64,000 nucleotides of DNA from Bacillota bacterium. Its GTDB lineage: Bacteria; Bacillota; Clostridia; Lachnospirales; Lachnospiraceae. The notes below the pieces were generated by a model. That model searched no databases. It had not been told where the DNA came from and saw nothing but the letters and a program-made list of their open reading frames with translations. The translations under genes and the position numbers were made by a program. Shown here one piece after another: positions 1-8,927 of the stretch; the stretch's first letter is position 1, and each line of letters opens with the position of its first letter. The DNA lies in NCBI GenBank assembly GCA_023442465.1, contig JAEZZQ010000016.1, positions 124,001 through 188,000 on the forward strand, given 5' to 3'.

Positions 1-292
1 ACAGCTTAAGCATGAGCTTTCCAACCAAAAACTCGAAAACAGTTGCCATTACGGCTCCCGCCAAATACAATTCGAAAAAATGACCGTTTAACGGATGGAG
101 TACAGTATATCCTATCACTGCACCAAAGCCGTAAATCGGACAAAAAGGACTTTTTGCAAACCCTCTGTTCGTTAACTTCTTGTTGCACAGTGACATATAA
201 ATGGATTCTACCAGCCAGCCCAGCATACTGTAGATGACAAATGCCAAAACAAGATGATAAATATCCGTTCCTAGTATTTCTCTTGTCCACAT
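1..292 (-). CDS. Putative ABC transporter permease-type membrane protein (PF06541-like), 3' end outside window
   Basis: Reading on the minus strand from ATG at 292-290 gives an open frame of 97 codons that runs off the window edge. It begins MWTREILGTDIYHLVLAF and has hydrophobic stretches typical of membrane helices (AFVIYSMLGWLVESIY, then a Gly-rich YGFGAVIGYTVL). The pattern YSMLGWLVE followed by NRGF and PFCPIYGFG is what I know from the clostridial family annotated as putative ABC transporter permease (ABC_trans_CmpB, PF06541). A G-rich ribosome site (GGGGG) lies just upstream. A shorter frame starting with GTG at 290 also exists but gives a non-hydrophobic product, so I reject it. Function beyond membrane location is unknown. 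Confidence 0.75.
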   Translation of the reverse strand, partial: MWTREILGTDIYHLVLAFVIYSMLGWLVESIYMSLCNKKLTNRGFAKSPFCPIYGFGAVIGYTVLHPLNGHFFELYLAGAVMATVFEFLVGKLMLKL

Positions 293-326
293 ATCGAATC
301 CCCCGCTATGAAACATATCATAATTT

Positions 327-440
327 AACAAAAGTGTACCTCGTCCACTTTCGCAGTCAATGTTCGGCAACGCAGCTTTTGTTTGGCACAGCTGCGCATC
401 CTTTTTTTATGTAACAGGAGCACTTTCTTATTACATAACA
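327..440. repeat. Type-B intergenic repeat, copy 1 (downstream of rpsU)
   Basis: Shares with 13,305-13,376 and 49,408-49,523 the block AGCTTTTGTT, a GCGCAGCTGTGC-like palindrome and a hairpin whose loop reads AGGAGCAYTTTCYTA. Here the hairpin arms are TTATGTAA (407-414) and TTACATAA (431-438). Near-identical strings TAACAAAAGT (left) and TAACAAAGT (right) flank it, so it may have inserted in the run of T that followed the rpsU terminator on the minus strand. Exact ends are not resolved. Confidence 0.7.
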
Positions 441-467
441 AAGTCCTTGATTAAAAACCAAGGACTT
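441..467 (-). terminator. rpsU terminator hairpin
   Basis: Perfect 9-bp stem AAGTCCTTG / CAAGGACTT, 14 bases beyond the rpsU stop on the minus strand. The T-run expected after it is broken up by the type-B repeat that abuts it. Confidence 0.7.
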
Positions 468-480
468 GTCGCTCACACAA

Positions 481-657
481 TTAATTATATTTACGTTTTC
501 TTGCTGCTTCAGATTTCTTCTTGCGTTTTACGCTTGGCTTTTCATAATGCTCTCTCTTACGAATTTCCTGCTGAATTCCAGCTTTCGCACAGCTTCTTTT
601 AAAGCGACGTAAAGCGCTATCCAAAGTCTCGTTTTCTTTTACGATTACGTTTGACAT
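481..657 (-). CDS. rpsU: 30S ribosomal protein S21
   Basis: The 58-residue product begins MSNVIVKENETLDSALRRFK, carries EIRKREHYEKPSVKR in the middle and ends in a Lys/Arg-rich tail with KKKSEAARKRKYN. This is the full usual length and sequence pattern of bacterial S21, a small-subunit protein near the mRNA exit channel that helps early initiation. A GGGAGG ribosome site lies upstream of the ATG. It has its own promoter at 760-787 and its own terminator at 441-467, so it is probably monocistronic. Confidence 0.97.
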   Translation of the reverse strand: MSNVIVKENETLDSALRRFKRSCAKAGIQQEIRKREHYEKPSVKRKKKSEAARKRKYN

Positions 658-759
658 TCCTACACCCGACCTCCCTTCAGTCCCTTCCTAGCAACACGAC
701 TGATTGGGTTTATTCTATTTACGCACAGATATGCTTGCATATCGTTATGCACAATAATG

Positions 760-787
760 ATTATATCACATTTTTTGGAGCAGTCAA
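760..787 (-). promoter_or_regulatory. Sigma-A type promoter for rpsU
   Basis: On the minus strand TTGACT (782-787), a 16-base spacer and TATAAT (760-765). Transcription would leave a leader of about 95 bases before rpsU, with a small hairpin GATATGC-AA-GCATATC. Confidence 0.8.
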
Positions 788-794
788 CCTATTT

Positions 795-2000
795 TTAAAA
801 ATTATTTGCGTTTCGCATTATTTGTATTGTATCTATAATTTGTTTTGCGACTTCATCTTTGCTCATAATCGGCAATTCTATGAATTTGTCTGCCATAATC
901 AATGTGGCTATGTTGGTATCCACACCAAATCCTGCACCAGCCTCTTTTAGATTATTCGCTACTATCATATCTATATGCTTGTTTCGCAATTTAGCTTTGG
1001 AATTTTCCAATAAATTTTCTGTTTCCATGGAAAACCCACATAAAAATTGATTTTGCTTCCGGTTATTCCCGAGAAATTGCAGAATATCCTCTGTTCTTTC
1101 CAGTGGAATCGTCATTTCATGATCCTTCTTTTTTACTTTTTGCTCCGATACAAATGCAGGGCGATAATCTGCCACCGCAGCTGCTTTTATAATAATATCC
1201 TGCTCCTCATAGCAGTCTTTTACTGCTTCAAGCATATCTGCAGCCGTTTCTGCTTCTATTATCTTTACAAAAAAAGGCTTTGCTATCTCAGTTTTTCCTG
1301 TGATCAGGGTGACCTCTGCGCCTCTTTGCATACAGTGCTTCGCTAGCGCATAACCCATTTTCCCCGTGGAATGATTCGTCAAAAACCTTACCGGGTCAAT
1401 TTTTTCCCGGGTGGGACCCGCTGTTACCAGCACCTTTCTGCCTGTCAGATCTTTTTCAAATGCTATTTCACGCAGAATATGTTCTAATAGCGCTTGCTCC
1501 GAAGGCATCTTGCCCACACCGGTATCTCCGCATGCTAGATAGCCGCTGTCCGGCTCAATCACTTCCATACCGTAGTTCCTTAACAATTTTATGTTGTCCT
1601 GAACAACTGGATTCCCATACATATGGGAATTCATGGCCGGGGCTACGATTTTTTTACAAGAACAGGCCATGACCGTGGTCGTTAGCATATCATCGGCAAT
1701 TCCATGTGCCAGCTTGCCGATAACATTGGCGGAAGCCGGCGCCACAAGCACAATATCTGCGCTTTTGGCAAGGGAAACATGCTCTACATTATATTGAAAA
1801 TTCCGGTCGAAAGTATCAATGAGACACTTGTTGCCGGTTAAAGTCTCAAAAGTAACAGGATGGATAAAATTTGTTGCATTCTGCGTCATCAGCACAGTGA
1901 TATTAGCATTTAGTTTTTTCAGCATACTTGCCAAATTGGCAATTTTATATGCCGCAATACTTCCGCTTACTGCCAAAACAACATTTTTCCCTTCTAACAT
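795..2000 (-). CDS. coaBC: Bifunctional phosphopantothenoylcysteine decarboxylase / phosphopantothenate-cysteine ligase
   Basis: This 401-residue protein makes 4'-phosphopantetheine for coenzyme A in two steps: CoaB joins cysteine to phosphopantothenate and CoaC decarboxylates the product. The CoaC flavoprotein half (about 1-180) shows SGSIAAYK (11-19), His74 in EHVSL, PAMNSHMYGNP (121-131) and the catalytic Cys157 in YLACGDTG. The CoaB half starts near 187 with VTAGPTREKIDPVRF and has AAVADYRP. Length and domain order are standard. It follows alaS on the same strand, but a mobile repeat (2015-2147) sits in the gap, so co-transcription with alaS is uncertain. Confidence 0.97.
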   Translation of the reverse strand: MLEGKNVVLAVSGSIAAYKIANLASMLKKLNANITVLMTQNATNFIHPVTFETLTGNKCLIDTFDRNFQYNVEHVSLAKSADIVLVAPASANVIGKLAHGIADDMLTTTVMACSCKKIVAPAMNSHMYGNPVVQDNIKLLRNYGMEVIEPDSGYLACGDTGVGKMPSEQALLEHILREIAFEKDLTGRKVLVTAGPTREKIDPVRFLTNHSTGKMGYALAKHCMQRGAEVTLITGKTEIAKPFFVKIIEAETAADMLEAVKDCYEEQDIIIKAAAVADYRPAFVSEQKVKKKDHEMTIPLERTEDILQFLGNNRKQNQFLCGFSMETENLLENSKAKLRNKHIDMIVANNLKEAGAGFGVDTNIATLIMADKFIELPIMSKDEVAKQIIDTIQIMRNANNF

Positions 2001-2006
2001 GCCGCC

Positions 2007-2155
2007 CCTTTACTGTTACTGTTCACTCCGTTCGCAGTAACTAATGATTTCTGCATTTAAATTCGCTTCGCGAAGCAGAAATCATCTCTCGTATCACGTT
2101 CTTACGTAGCTTAACAGCAAGTGTTAAGCTACTGTGTGAACAGTAACCCTTTACT
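2007..2155. repeat. MITE-like type-A element (2015-2147) with 8-bp target duplication
   Basis: The element has 12-bp inverted ends GTTACTGTTCAC (2015-2026) and GTGAACAGTAAC (2136-2147). Two internal hairpins follow: ATGATTTCTGC (2044-2054) with GCAGAAATCAT (2075-2085), and GTAGCTTAACA (2106-2116) with TGTTAAGCTAC (2122-2132). Together they can form a three-way junction. The 8-mer CCTTTACT occurs directly before (2007-2014) and after (2148-2155), as expected for a target-site duplication. It lies between alaS and coaBC. No ORF is inside. Confidence 0.9.
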
Positions 2156-2174
2156 ATCTTTTTATCTGTATATT

Positions 2175-4820
2175 TTAAATAATTTGTGTTTCCAGTACCT
2201 TTTCAGATTCTGTAATCGCTGCATCGATGCCCTGCGGATTCTTGCCGCCTGCCTGCGCCATGTTCGGACGTCCGCCGCCTCCCCCTCCAACGAGGGCCGC
2301 GATTCCTTTTATCAGGTTGCCCGCATGCGCTCCCTTTGCAATCGCACCTTCTGTCGCCATAGCTATCAAATTCACCTTGCCCGATTCCTCGGATAAGAGA
2401 ACGACAACGCCTTCCTTAAGCTTCGCCTTCAGTTGGTCGCCGAGGTCGCGCAAGCCATTCATATCCACTCCGGATACCTTGGCTGCCAGGAGCTTCACAC
2501 CCTTTATTTCCTTTACTTGATCCATAACATCGCCAAGCGCTTCCTTGGCAGCCTTGCTCTTCAAAGACTCATTTTCACTTTGCAGTGCCTTTATCTCCGC
2601 CATCAAATGCTCCAGCTTTTCCACGAGGGAAGCAGGCGTCGCTTTTACCGCTTTCGCAGCCTCTTCCAGAGTCTTTTCCAATTCCGCATAATAATGGAAC
2701 ACGCCGGCTCCCGTCAGCGCTTCGATTCTTCTCACGCCTGCCGCTACACCGCTTTCGGATATGATTTTAAAAGCAGATATCGCTCCCGTATTGGCCACAT
2801 GGGTACCGCCGCACAATTCAGTGGAGAAATCTCCCATTTTAACAACACGTACCGTTTCTCCGTATTTCTCGCCAAACAAAGCCATCGCTCCGCTCTTTTT
2901 CGCTTCTTCTATCGTCATGATGCTCGTAAATACAGGCAGCGACTGTTCGATCTTCTCATTTACAATCTGCCCTACCTTAGCGATTTCTTCTTCCGTCATA
3001 GCTGAAAAATGGCTGAAATCGAAGCGAAGTCTGTCTCCATCCACGAAAGAACCAGCCTGCTCTACATGAGTGCCCAACACCGTTCGCAGAGCCTTCTGGA
3101 GCAAATGGGTAGCACTGTGGTTTTTGCATGTATCCGCTCTTCTTTGCTCGTCCACCGATAAGGTCACTTTATCTCCTACCTTGAACATGCCCTTTTTCAC
3201 CTTGCCGATATGTCCTACCTTGCCGCCAAGCAGCTTCACCGTATTCACCACTTCAAATTCCGAATCCCCGGCATAGATTACTCCAATATCTGCACTCTGG
3301 CCGCCCATGGTCGCATAAAAAGGAGTCTCTTCTACGAAGATCGTTCCCATCTCACCATCCGTCAGAGCCTCTGCCAGCTCCGTCTCCGTGGTAAGCACAG
3401 TAATCCTGGAATCGTGCACCAGTCTGTCATAACCTACGAACTGAGTCGTAACCGCAGGGTCTATGGACTCATATACCGTAACATCGGCTCCCATATAGTT
3501 CGTAGCCTTGCGCGCCGAACGGGCTTTTACCTTCTGCTCCTGCATCGCCTCCGCAAAGCTCTTTTCATCTACTGTAAAACCTTTTTCTTCTAAGATTTCC
3601 TTTGTCAGATCAAGAGGGAAACCATAAGTATCATAAAGTTTAAATGCGTCCCCGCCGGCCAGCTCCTTTACGCCGTTCTTTTCCATGGAAGCCTCCATCT
3701 CACCGAGAATGACAAGCCCCTGATCGATGGTCTTGTTAAACTTCGCTTCCTCCTGCGTAAGCACGTTGAAAATAAAATCCTTCTTTTCTTCCAATTCAGG
3801 ATAACCGTCCTTACTTCCTTCGATTACCGTTTTGCTCAAATCCGCAAGAAACTGTCCTTCAACCCCCAAAAGCCGACCATGTCTTGCTGCACGGCGGATA
3901 ATTCTCCTAAGCACATAGCCCCGTCCCTCGTTGGTTGGCATAATACCGTCAGAAATCATAAAGGTCGCGGAACGGATATGGTCGGTAACGATGCGGATGG
4001 ATACGTCCCACTCATATTTCTTCTTATATTCTTTACCGGAAATCTCGCATACCTTTTTGCTAAGCGCCTGAATGGTATCTACATCGAAAATAGAGTCCAC
4101 ATCCTGCACAACTGTCGCCAGTCTTTCCAGTCCCATTCCCGTATCGATATTCTTCTGTTCAAGCTCTGCATAGTTGCCCTTGCCATCGCTTTCGAACTGG
4201 GTAAACACATTGTTCCACACTTCGATATAGCGGTCGCACTCGCAACCCACCTTACAGTCAGGTTTTTGGCATCCATATTTTTCTCCGCGGTCATAATAAA
4301 TCTCCGAGCAGGGACCGCACGGTCCTGAACCGTGCTCCCAAAAGTTATCTTCCTTGCCAAAGCGGTAAATGCGCTCCGCCGGGATTCCTATTTCTTTATT
4401 CCATATATCGAAGGCTTCATCATCCTCCAAATATACCGAAGGATATAATCTATCCGCCTCCAGGCCAACTGCCTCAGTCAAAAACTCCCAGCTCCAGGCA
4501 ATGGCTTCATGCTTGAAGTAGTCACCAAAAGAGAAGTTGCCCAGCATCTCGAAAAAGGTGCCGTGGCGGGCCGTTTTTCCTATATTTTCAATATCGCCGG
4601 TACGGATACATTTCTGACAGGTCGTTACTCTTTTCCTCGGAGGGATCTCCTGTCCCGTAAAATACGGTTTTAAAGGAGCCATACCGGAATTGATCAGCAG
4701 CAAACTGTTGTCGTTATGGGGCACCAGCGAAAAGCTCTTCATCGCCAGATGCTCTTTCCCTTCAAAAAATTCAAGAAACATCTTCCTAAGTTCGTTCACT
4801 CCATACTGTTTCATTTCCAT
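2175..4820 (-). CDS. alaS: Alanyl-tRNA synthetase
   Basis: This 881-residue class II synthetase charges tRNA-Ala. The N-terminal catalytic core shows RVTTCQKCIRTGDIENIGKT and HGTFFEMLGNFSFGDYFK. The editing domain has HSATHLLQKAL near residue 565 and CGGTHV near residue 670, which together form the zinc site that clears mischarged Ser/Gly. The C-terminal DHHA1-type domain ends with a glycine-rich run and RPNMAQAGG near 850. Length matches the family. It lies 17 bases after glyS, so the two synthetases probably share a transcript. I see no T-box leader. The start MEMKQ has a second possible ATG two codons later. Confidence 0.98.
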   Translation of the reverse strand: MEMKQYGVNELRKMFLEFFEGKEHLAMKSFSLVPHNDNSLLLINSGMAPLKPYFTGQEIPPRKRVTTCQKCIRTGDIENIGKTARHGTFFEMLGNFSFGDYFKHEAIAWSWEFLTEAVGLEADRLYPSVYLEDDEAFDIWNKEIGIPAERIYRFGKEDNFWEHGSGPCGPCSEIYYDRGEKYGCQKPDCKVGCECDRYIEVWNNVFTQFESDGKGNYAELEQKNIDTGMGLERLATVVQDVDSIFDVDTIQALSKKVCEISGKEYKKKYEWDVSIRIVTDHIRSATFMISDGIMPTNEGRGYVLRRIIRRAARHGRLLGVEGQFLADLSKTVIEGSKDGYPELEEKKDFIFNVLTQEEAKFNKTIDQGLVILGEMEASMEKNGVKELAGGDAFKLYDTYGFPLDLTKEILEEKGFTVDEKSFAEAMQEQKVKARSARKATNYMGADVTVYESIDPAVTTQFVGYDRLVHDSRITVLTTETELAEALTDGEMGTIFVEETPFYATMGGQSADIGVIYAGDSEFEVVNTVKLLGGKVGHIGKVKKGMFKVGDKVTLSVDEQRRADTCKNHSATHLLQKALRTVLGTHVEQAGSFVDGDRLRFDFSHFSAMTEEEIAKVGQIVNEKIEQSLPVFTSIMTIEEAKKSGAMALFGEKYGETVRVVKMGDFSTELCGGTHVANTGAISAFKIISESGVAAGVRRIEALTGAGVFHYYAELEKTLEEAAKAVKATPASLVEKLEHLMAEIKALQSENESLKSKAAKEALGDVMDQVKEIKGVKLLAAKVSGVDMNGLRDLGDQLKAKLKEGVVVLLSEESGKVNLIAMATEGAIAKGAHAGNLIKGIAALVGGGGGGRPNMAQAGGKNPQGIDAAITESEKVLETQII

Positions 4821-4837
4821 AATCCTTTCTTTCGTTC

Positions 4838-6226
4838 TTAAAAGGTAAATTTATCGGCAAAATATGCGTCGAGGTCAGCAATGGCCACACGTTCCTGTTC
4901 CATGGAATCGCGGAAGCGTACGGTGACGCAATTGTCCGTCTCGGATTCAAAATCGTAAGTAATGCAGAACGGAGTCCCGATTTCGTCCTGTCTGCGGTAT
5001 CTCTTACCGATGTTACCTCTGTCGTCGAACTCACAGTTATATTTCTTGGACAGCTCCAGGAATATCTTTTCCGCGCCTTCGTTTAATTTTTTGGACAGAG
5101 GAAGCACTCCGATCTTAACCGGTGCCAACGCCGGATGGAAATGGAGTACAGTGCGTACATCGCCTTCACCGATTTCCTCTTCATCGTATGCTGCGCAGAG
5201 GAAAGCCAAAACTACGCGGTCTGCGCCGAGAGACGGCTCGATGACATAGGGGACGTATCTTATGTTCTTCTGGTCATCAAAATATGTCAAATCCTGACCG
5301 GAGGTATTCTGGTGCTGAGTAAGGTCATAATCGGTCCTGTCTGCGATTCCCCACAGTTCACCCCAGCCGAAGGGGAATAAGAACTCGATATCCGTAGTCG
5401 CTTTGGAATAGAAGGAAAGCTCTTCCTTATCGTGGTCTCTGACACGCATCTCTTCATCCTTCATACCCAGCGTCTTCAGCCAGTCGATACAAAACTGCTT
5501 CCAGTAAGCGAACCACTCCAGATCGGTATCCGGCTCACAGAAAAATTCCAGCTCCATCTGCTCAAACTCTCTCGTGCGGAAGGTAAAATTGCCCGGGGTG
5601 ATTTCATTACGGAAAGATTTTCCCACTTGTCCGATGCCGAAAGGGATTTTCTTTCTGGAGGTTCTTTGTACATTCTTAAAGTTCACGAAGATGCCCTGTG
5701 CGGTTTCCGGTCTTAAGTAAACGGTGTTCTTCGCATCCTCTGTCACTCCCTGAAAGGTCTTGAACATCAGGTTGAACTGGCGGATATCTGTGAAATTATG
5801 TTTGCCGCAAGTAGGACAGGGTACGTTGTTTTCTTCGATAAACTGCTTCATCTTCTCCTGCGACCAACCGTCTACCGAACCATCCAGAGTAACCTTATGT
5901 TCCGATGCATAATCCTCGATAATCTTATCTGCGCGGAAGCGTTCATGACATTCCTTGCAGTCCATCAAGGGATCCGAAAATCCTCCCAAATGTCCCGAAG
6001 CCACCCAAGTCTGAGGATTCATAAGTATCGCGCAGTCTACGCCTACATTGTACTGGTTCTCCATAATGAATTTCTGCCACCACGCACGCTTTACGTTGTT
6101 CTTCAGTTCCACACCAAGGTTACCATAGTCCCATGTATTGGCAAGCCCGCCATAAATCTCGGAGCCGGGATATACAAATCCTCTCGCTTTCGCCAGTGCT
6201 ACTATTTTCTCCATTGTTTTTTCCAT
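4838..6226 (-). CDS. glyS: Glycyl-tRNA synthetase, dimeric (alpha2) type
   Basis: This 462-residue class II enzyme charges tRNA-Gly. Family hallmarks include MEKIVALAKARGFVYPGSEIYGG at the N-terminus (in part), a treble-clef region with CKECHERFRAD and CPTCGKHNF, RPETAQGIFVNFKNV (motif 2 region) and the C-terminal anticodon-binding part GVLPLSKKLNEGAEK. The single-chain alpha2 type is used by many Gram-positives instead of GlyQS. The ATG has an AGGAGG site upstream. It follows a lipoprotein gene by 35 bases and sits downstream of era and recO, the order usual in clostridia. Confidence 0.97.
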   Translation of the reverse strand: MEKTMEKIVALAKARGFVYPGSEIYGGLANTWDYGNLGVELKNNVKRAWWQKFIMENQYNVGVDCAILMNPQTWVASGHLGGFSDPLMDCKECHERFRADKIIEDYASEHKVTLDGSVDGWSQEKMKQFIEENNVPCPTCGKHNFTDIRQFNLMFKTFQGVTEDAKNTVYLRPETAQGIFVNFKNVQRTSRKKIPFGIGQVGKSFRNEITPGNFTFRTREFEQMELEFFCEPDTDLEWFAYWKQFCIDWLKTLGMKDEEMRVRDHDKEELSFYSKATTDIEFLFPFGWGELWGIADRTDYDLTQHQNTSGQDLTYFDDQKNIRYVPYVIEPSLGADRVVLAFLCAAYDEEEIGEGDVRTVLHFHPALAPVKIGVLPLSKKLNEGAEKIFLELSKKYNCEFDDRGNIGKRYRRQDEIGTPFCITYDFESETDNCVTVRFRDSMEQERVAIADLDAYFADKFTF

Positions 6227-6261
6227 GATTACACCCTCCTGCCCGTTTTTACGGACGTTTT

Positions 6262-6903
6262 TTATTTAAAAACTATATAATACTTTCCCAAACTTTCCCC
6301 GTTCTCGTCCGTCTGCATCGCCGCCTCATTCTTGCCTAAGGAAACTACATTGTCGTCGAAATACAAGATTTTCCCAAAGGTCTCCACGCGAAACGGCACC
6401 TCGGAAATTAATATGTGATTCTCTCCCATACTTAGAAGCTCTTCTTTGCCTATATTTTCCTCGTCATTGTCCGCACTTGTTAAGGTTACGTCTAACGAAT
6501 GACCCTTGTCATAGGCTTCCTTCACTGTTCCGACGAATAGCTTCCTGCTGTCGAACTGGTTGGAATTATAGTCCGTATATGCTTCTGCAGACGGATATTT
6601 CATTGCCACCGTAACAATTCCGTCCTTATTTTCGAATTTATCCACGGATATGTCCTGCTCTGAATCCCGGTTATACTCCGCGACCTCCGAAAGGATCATG
6701 CCTCTCAAATCATCCTCATTATAATAATCGGCGGTGAAATCCTCCGTTATCGTCTCCACTATGCTGCCGTCTTTTAGGACTTCCATCACCGTATTGGATG
6801 ATGCTGCCGCCTGTGCCTTGTTGTCTATATCGCTTCCTCCGCATCCCCATAAAGAGAGCCCCGTAAAAAGAACTCCCGCTACTGCTCCTATTTTACGCAT
6901 CAT
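6262..6903 (-). CDS. Predicted lipoprotein of unknown function
   Basis: From the ATG at 6903 (GGAGG six bases upstream) the product is 213 residues. It begins MMRKIGAVAGVLFTGLSLWGC, a lysine/arginine start, a hydrophobic core and a lipobox ending LWGC, so it should be exported and lipid-anchored. The mature part is acidic and has a repeated beta-type pattern (GSIVETITEDF, GIVTVAMKYPS, GHSLDVTLTSAD) but no domain I recognise. An upstream extension is open but has a poorer ribosome site. It lies between recO and glyS in one minus-strand run and is probably co-transcribed. Confidence 0.8.
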   Translation of the reverse strand: MMRKIGAVAGVLFTGLSLWGCGGSDIDNKAQAAASSNTVMEVLKDGSIVETITEDFTADYYNEDDLRGMILSEVAEYNRDSEQDISVDKFENKDGIVTVAMKYPSAEAYTDYNSNQFDSRKLFVGTVKEAYDKGHSLDVTLTSADNDEENIGKEELLSMGENHILISEVPFRVETFGKILYFDDNVVSLGKNEAAMQTDENGESLGKYYIVFK

Positions 6904-7035
6904 TTCTGTCCTCCGACACCGGACACTTTCCTTCATGTCCTTTTCTTTCCTCATTACATTTACATTCACAATATTATAGCTGACTTAAGTTTGTTTTTCA
7001 ATATATAAATTACGTCAAAGCATTTCATAGACAAT

Positions 7036-7689
7036 TTATGTGGTCAAGTCCTTTAATATAGTCAGGCTTTTGAATTCCCTATCCATATATTCCTTCTTAT
7101 AAATGTCCGCAATGGCCTTAAGCTCCTTAAGTACCTTATCGGTTACCGTAAAAGTATATAGCTTCTCCACCGAACTGTGTTCTATGTAGCTCATCGCATA
7201 AACGGTGGATTCCGTAAAATTACCCCTATTAGGTATTCCCGGATATTCCCCGTTTAAAACAAGCGCCTTTATTTCGAATACGCAGCGCACCAGATTCTTA
7301 TCCAGAGATGGAAGCTGCAAAGCCCTGAGAGACTGATATAAAAGCTTTAGCATTTCCTTCTCATCGTTGTTCTCTCTTGTGTAATAATCCATGATCTCCA
7401 AAAAGTACATTCCATAGCATGCCGCTTCAAAATCTTCTCTGAGCTTTTCAAAATAATTGGATATGTCCGCCTCCACGATATTATAAGAAGAACGGCCCTC
7501 ATACATCTTGAACTCTCCGAAGGAAAAGGGGGAAGCCGCGGCCACCAGCCTGCTGTTAGGCTTTCTCGCCCCTTTGGCGAAGGCCGATACCTTTCCCCTC
7601 TCTTTCGTCAAAATAACGACGCGCCTATCGTATTCCCCGATAGGCACCGTCTTCAAAACCATTCCTGTTAGTTTCACAAATTCCTGCAT
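7036..7689 (-). CDS. recO: DNA repair protein RecO
   Basis: RecO helps load RecA onto SSB-coated single-stranded DNA in the RecFOR pathway. The N-terminal OB fold shows GMVLKTVPIGEYDRRVVILTKERG in part and KVSAFAKGARKPNSR, and the helical C-terminal part has FEAACYGMYFLEIMDYY. At 217 residues it is shorter than the usual 240-260. The C-terminal CxxC zinc site seen in many RecO proteins is absent; the matching segment reads NGEYPGIPNRGNF. The start overlaps the YqzL-like gene by 65 bases. The ATG is preceded by GGAGAT. Confidence 0.92.
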   Translation of the reverse strand: MQEFVKLTGMVLKTVPIGEYDRRVVILTKERGKVSAFAKGARKPNSRLVAAASPFSFGEFKMYEGRSSYNIVEADISNYFEKLREDFEAACYGMYFLEIMDYYTRENNDEKEMLKLLYQSLRALQLPSLDKNLVRCVFEIKALVLNGEYPGIPNRGNFTESTVYAMSYIEHSSVEKLYTFTVTDKVLKELKAIADIYKKEYMDREFKSLTILKDLTT

Positions 7690-7840
7690 ATGGATTATCT
7701 CCTATGGCCGCACTGCCGTTCGGCATATAACCTCCGAGCGACCCGGACGCCGTCGTTTCCTCCTGCGCATTCTTAAAGCTTAAGTAATCCTCAATTTTTC
7801 CTGTACTAAAAAATTGTTGCCAGTAGTTTCGTTCTTTCAT
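7625..7840 (-). CDS. YqzL-like small protein upstream of recO
   Basis: A 71-residue protein starting MKERNYWQQFFSTGKIEDYL. The pattern F-x-x-TG-x-I-x-x-YL-x-F-K matches the YqzL family known just upstream of recO in Bacillus, but this one has an extra C-terminal tail of about 40 residues that overlaps the recO start in another frame. A GGGGGC ribosome site precedes the ATG. Translation of the tail may couple to recO. Its biochemical role is not known. Confidence 0.75.
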   Translation of the reverse strand: MKERNYWQQFFSTGKIEDYLSFKNAQEETTASGSLGGYMPNGSAAIGDNPYAGICETNRNGFEDGAYRGIR

Positions 7841-7928
7841 CTTGTGCCCCCTAACGTAATGATACTAAAAAGCTATACTTTAGTAACACTTTCAGTATTA
7901 ATATTAGGGTTCGCCTTTTTTGGGTTTC

Positions 7929-8843
7929 CTATTCGGATTCTTTTGGATTGTAGCCAAAATTTTTTATAAGGAAATCGCTGTCCCGCCAATCTTTTTTTAC
8001 CTTTACCCAAAGCTGCAGATTCACACGGCATTCCAGCATATCTTCGATTTCCGGCCTCGCCTGGCTGCCTATTTTCTTAAGCATGGCGCCTTGCTTTCCT
8101 ATGACGATTCCTTTGTGAGATTCCCTTTCGCAAATGATGGTGGCCTCAATATCGGCAATGGATTCCTTGTTACTCTTCCGATATTTGATGCTTTCTATGG
8201 ATACCGCAATTCCATGTGGTATCTCATCCTCCAGGCACCTGAGTGCCTTTTCTCTTATCAACTCCGCCACGATCTGACGCTCGGGCTGATCAGTTATCGT
8301 GTCCTCATCATAAAATGCCGGGCCATAGGGAAGATATTTCATGATACAGCTTATGAGCACATCCGTATTATCGCCCTTTAGCGCCGATACAGGTACAATT
8401 TCCGCAAATTCCAGTTCTTTTCGATAAACGTCAATGTAATTTAATATTTCAGGCTTCTTCACTGTATCCGTTTTGTTAATAACGAGTATGACCGGAGTGT
8501 TGACCTTTTTAAGCTGCTCGATGATATGCTGTTCTCCCGCTCCGATATAAGCGGTAGGCTCTACCAGCCAGAGAATGACATCCACCTCGGACATAGTCCG
8601 CTCCGCCACACGCACCATATAGTCTCCCAGCTTATTCTTCGCCTTATGGATTCCAGGCGTATCCACAAAGACTATCTGACCTTCCTCAGAGGTGTAGACC
8701 GTCTGTATTCTGTTTCTTGTGGTTTGGGGCTTATTGCTGGTAATCGCTATTTTCTGTCCGATCAGATGATTCATCAGAGTTGATTTCCCTACGTTCGGTC
8801 TGCCTATTAAAGTAACAAATCCTGATTTGTAATTATCACTCAC
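7929..8843 (-). CDS. era: GTPase Era
   Basis: Era is an essential GTPase that binds the 3' end of 16S rRNA during 30S maturation. The 304 residues show the G1 loop GRPNVGKSTLMNHL, switch region TTRNRI, DTPGIHK (G3), NKTD (G4) and SALKG (G5), then a C-terminal KH domain with CERESHKGIVIGKQGAMLKKIG. Length is typical. The start is GTG at 8843 with GAGG eight bases upstream; no in-frame ATG near it fits better. It is followed by the YqzL-like gene, recO, a lipoprotein gene, glyS and alaS on the same strand. Confidence 0.97.
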   Translation of the reverse strand: MSDNYKSGFVTLIGRPNVGKSTLMNHLIGQKIAITSNKPQTTRNRIQTVYTSEEGQIVFVDTPGIHKAKNKLGDYMVRVAERTMSEVDVILWLVEPTAYIGAGEQHIIEQLKKVNTPVILVINKTDTVKKPEILNYIDVYRKELEFAEIVPVSALKGDNTDVLISCIMKYLPYGPAFYDEDTITDQPERQIVAELIREKALRCLEDEIPHGIAVSIESIKYRKSNKESIADIEATIICERESHKGIVIGKQGAMLKKIGSQARPEIEDMLECRVNLQLWVKVKKDWRDSDFLIKNFGYNPKESE

Positions 8844-8927
8844 ATTTTATTCCTCGCTTTTGCTTTTGTTTCACTTCTGCTTTTATTTCAGTTTTTGCCT
8901 GTTCCCGCTTTTGAACCCGGTTTTCTT

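Noticed and set aside
6..290. 94-residue minus-strand frame at the window start
   Set aside because: It is an out-of-frame shadow with a GTG start; the frame from ATG 292 gives a hydrophobic, family-like protein instead.
360..602. 80-residue plus-strand frame over rpsU
   Set aside because: It is antisense to rpsU and crosses the terminator and type-B repeat.
4821..6261. T-box leaders for glyS or alaS
   Set aside because: Gaps before glyS (35 bases) and alaS (17 bases) are far too short and lack a T-box sequence; both genes appear to be read from upstream.
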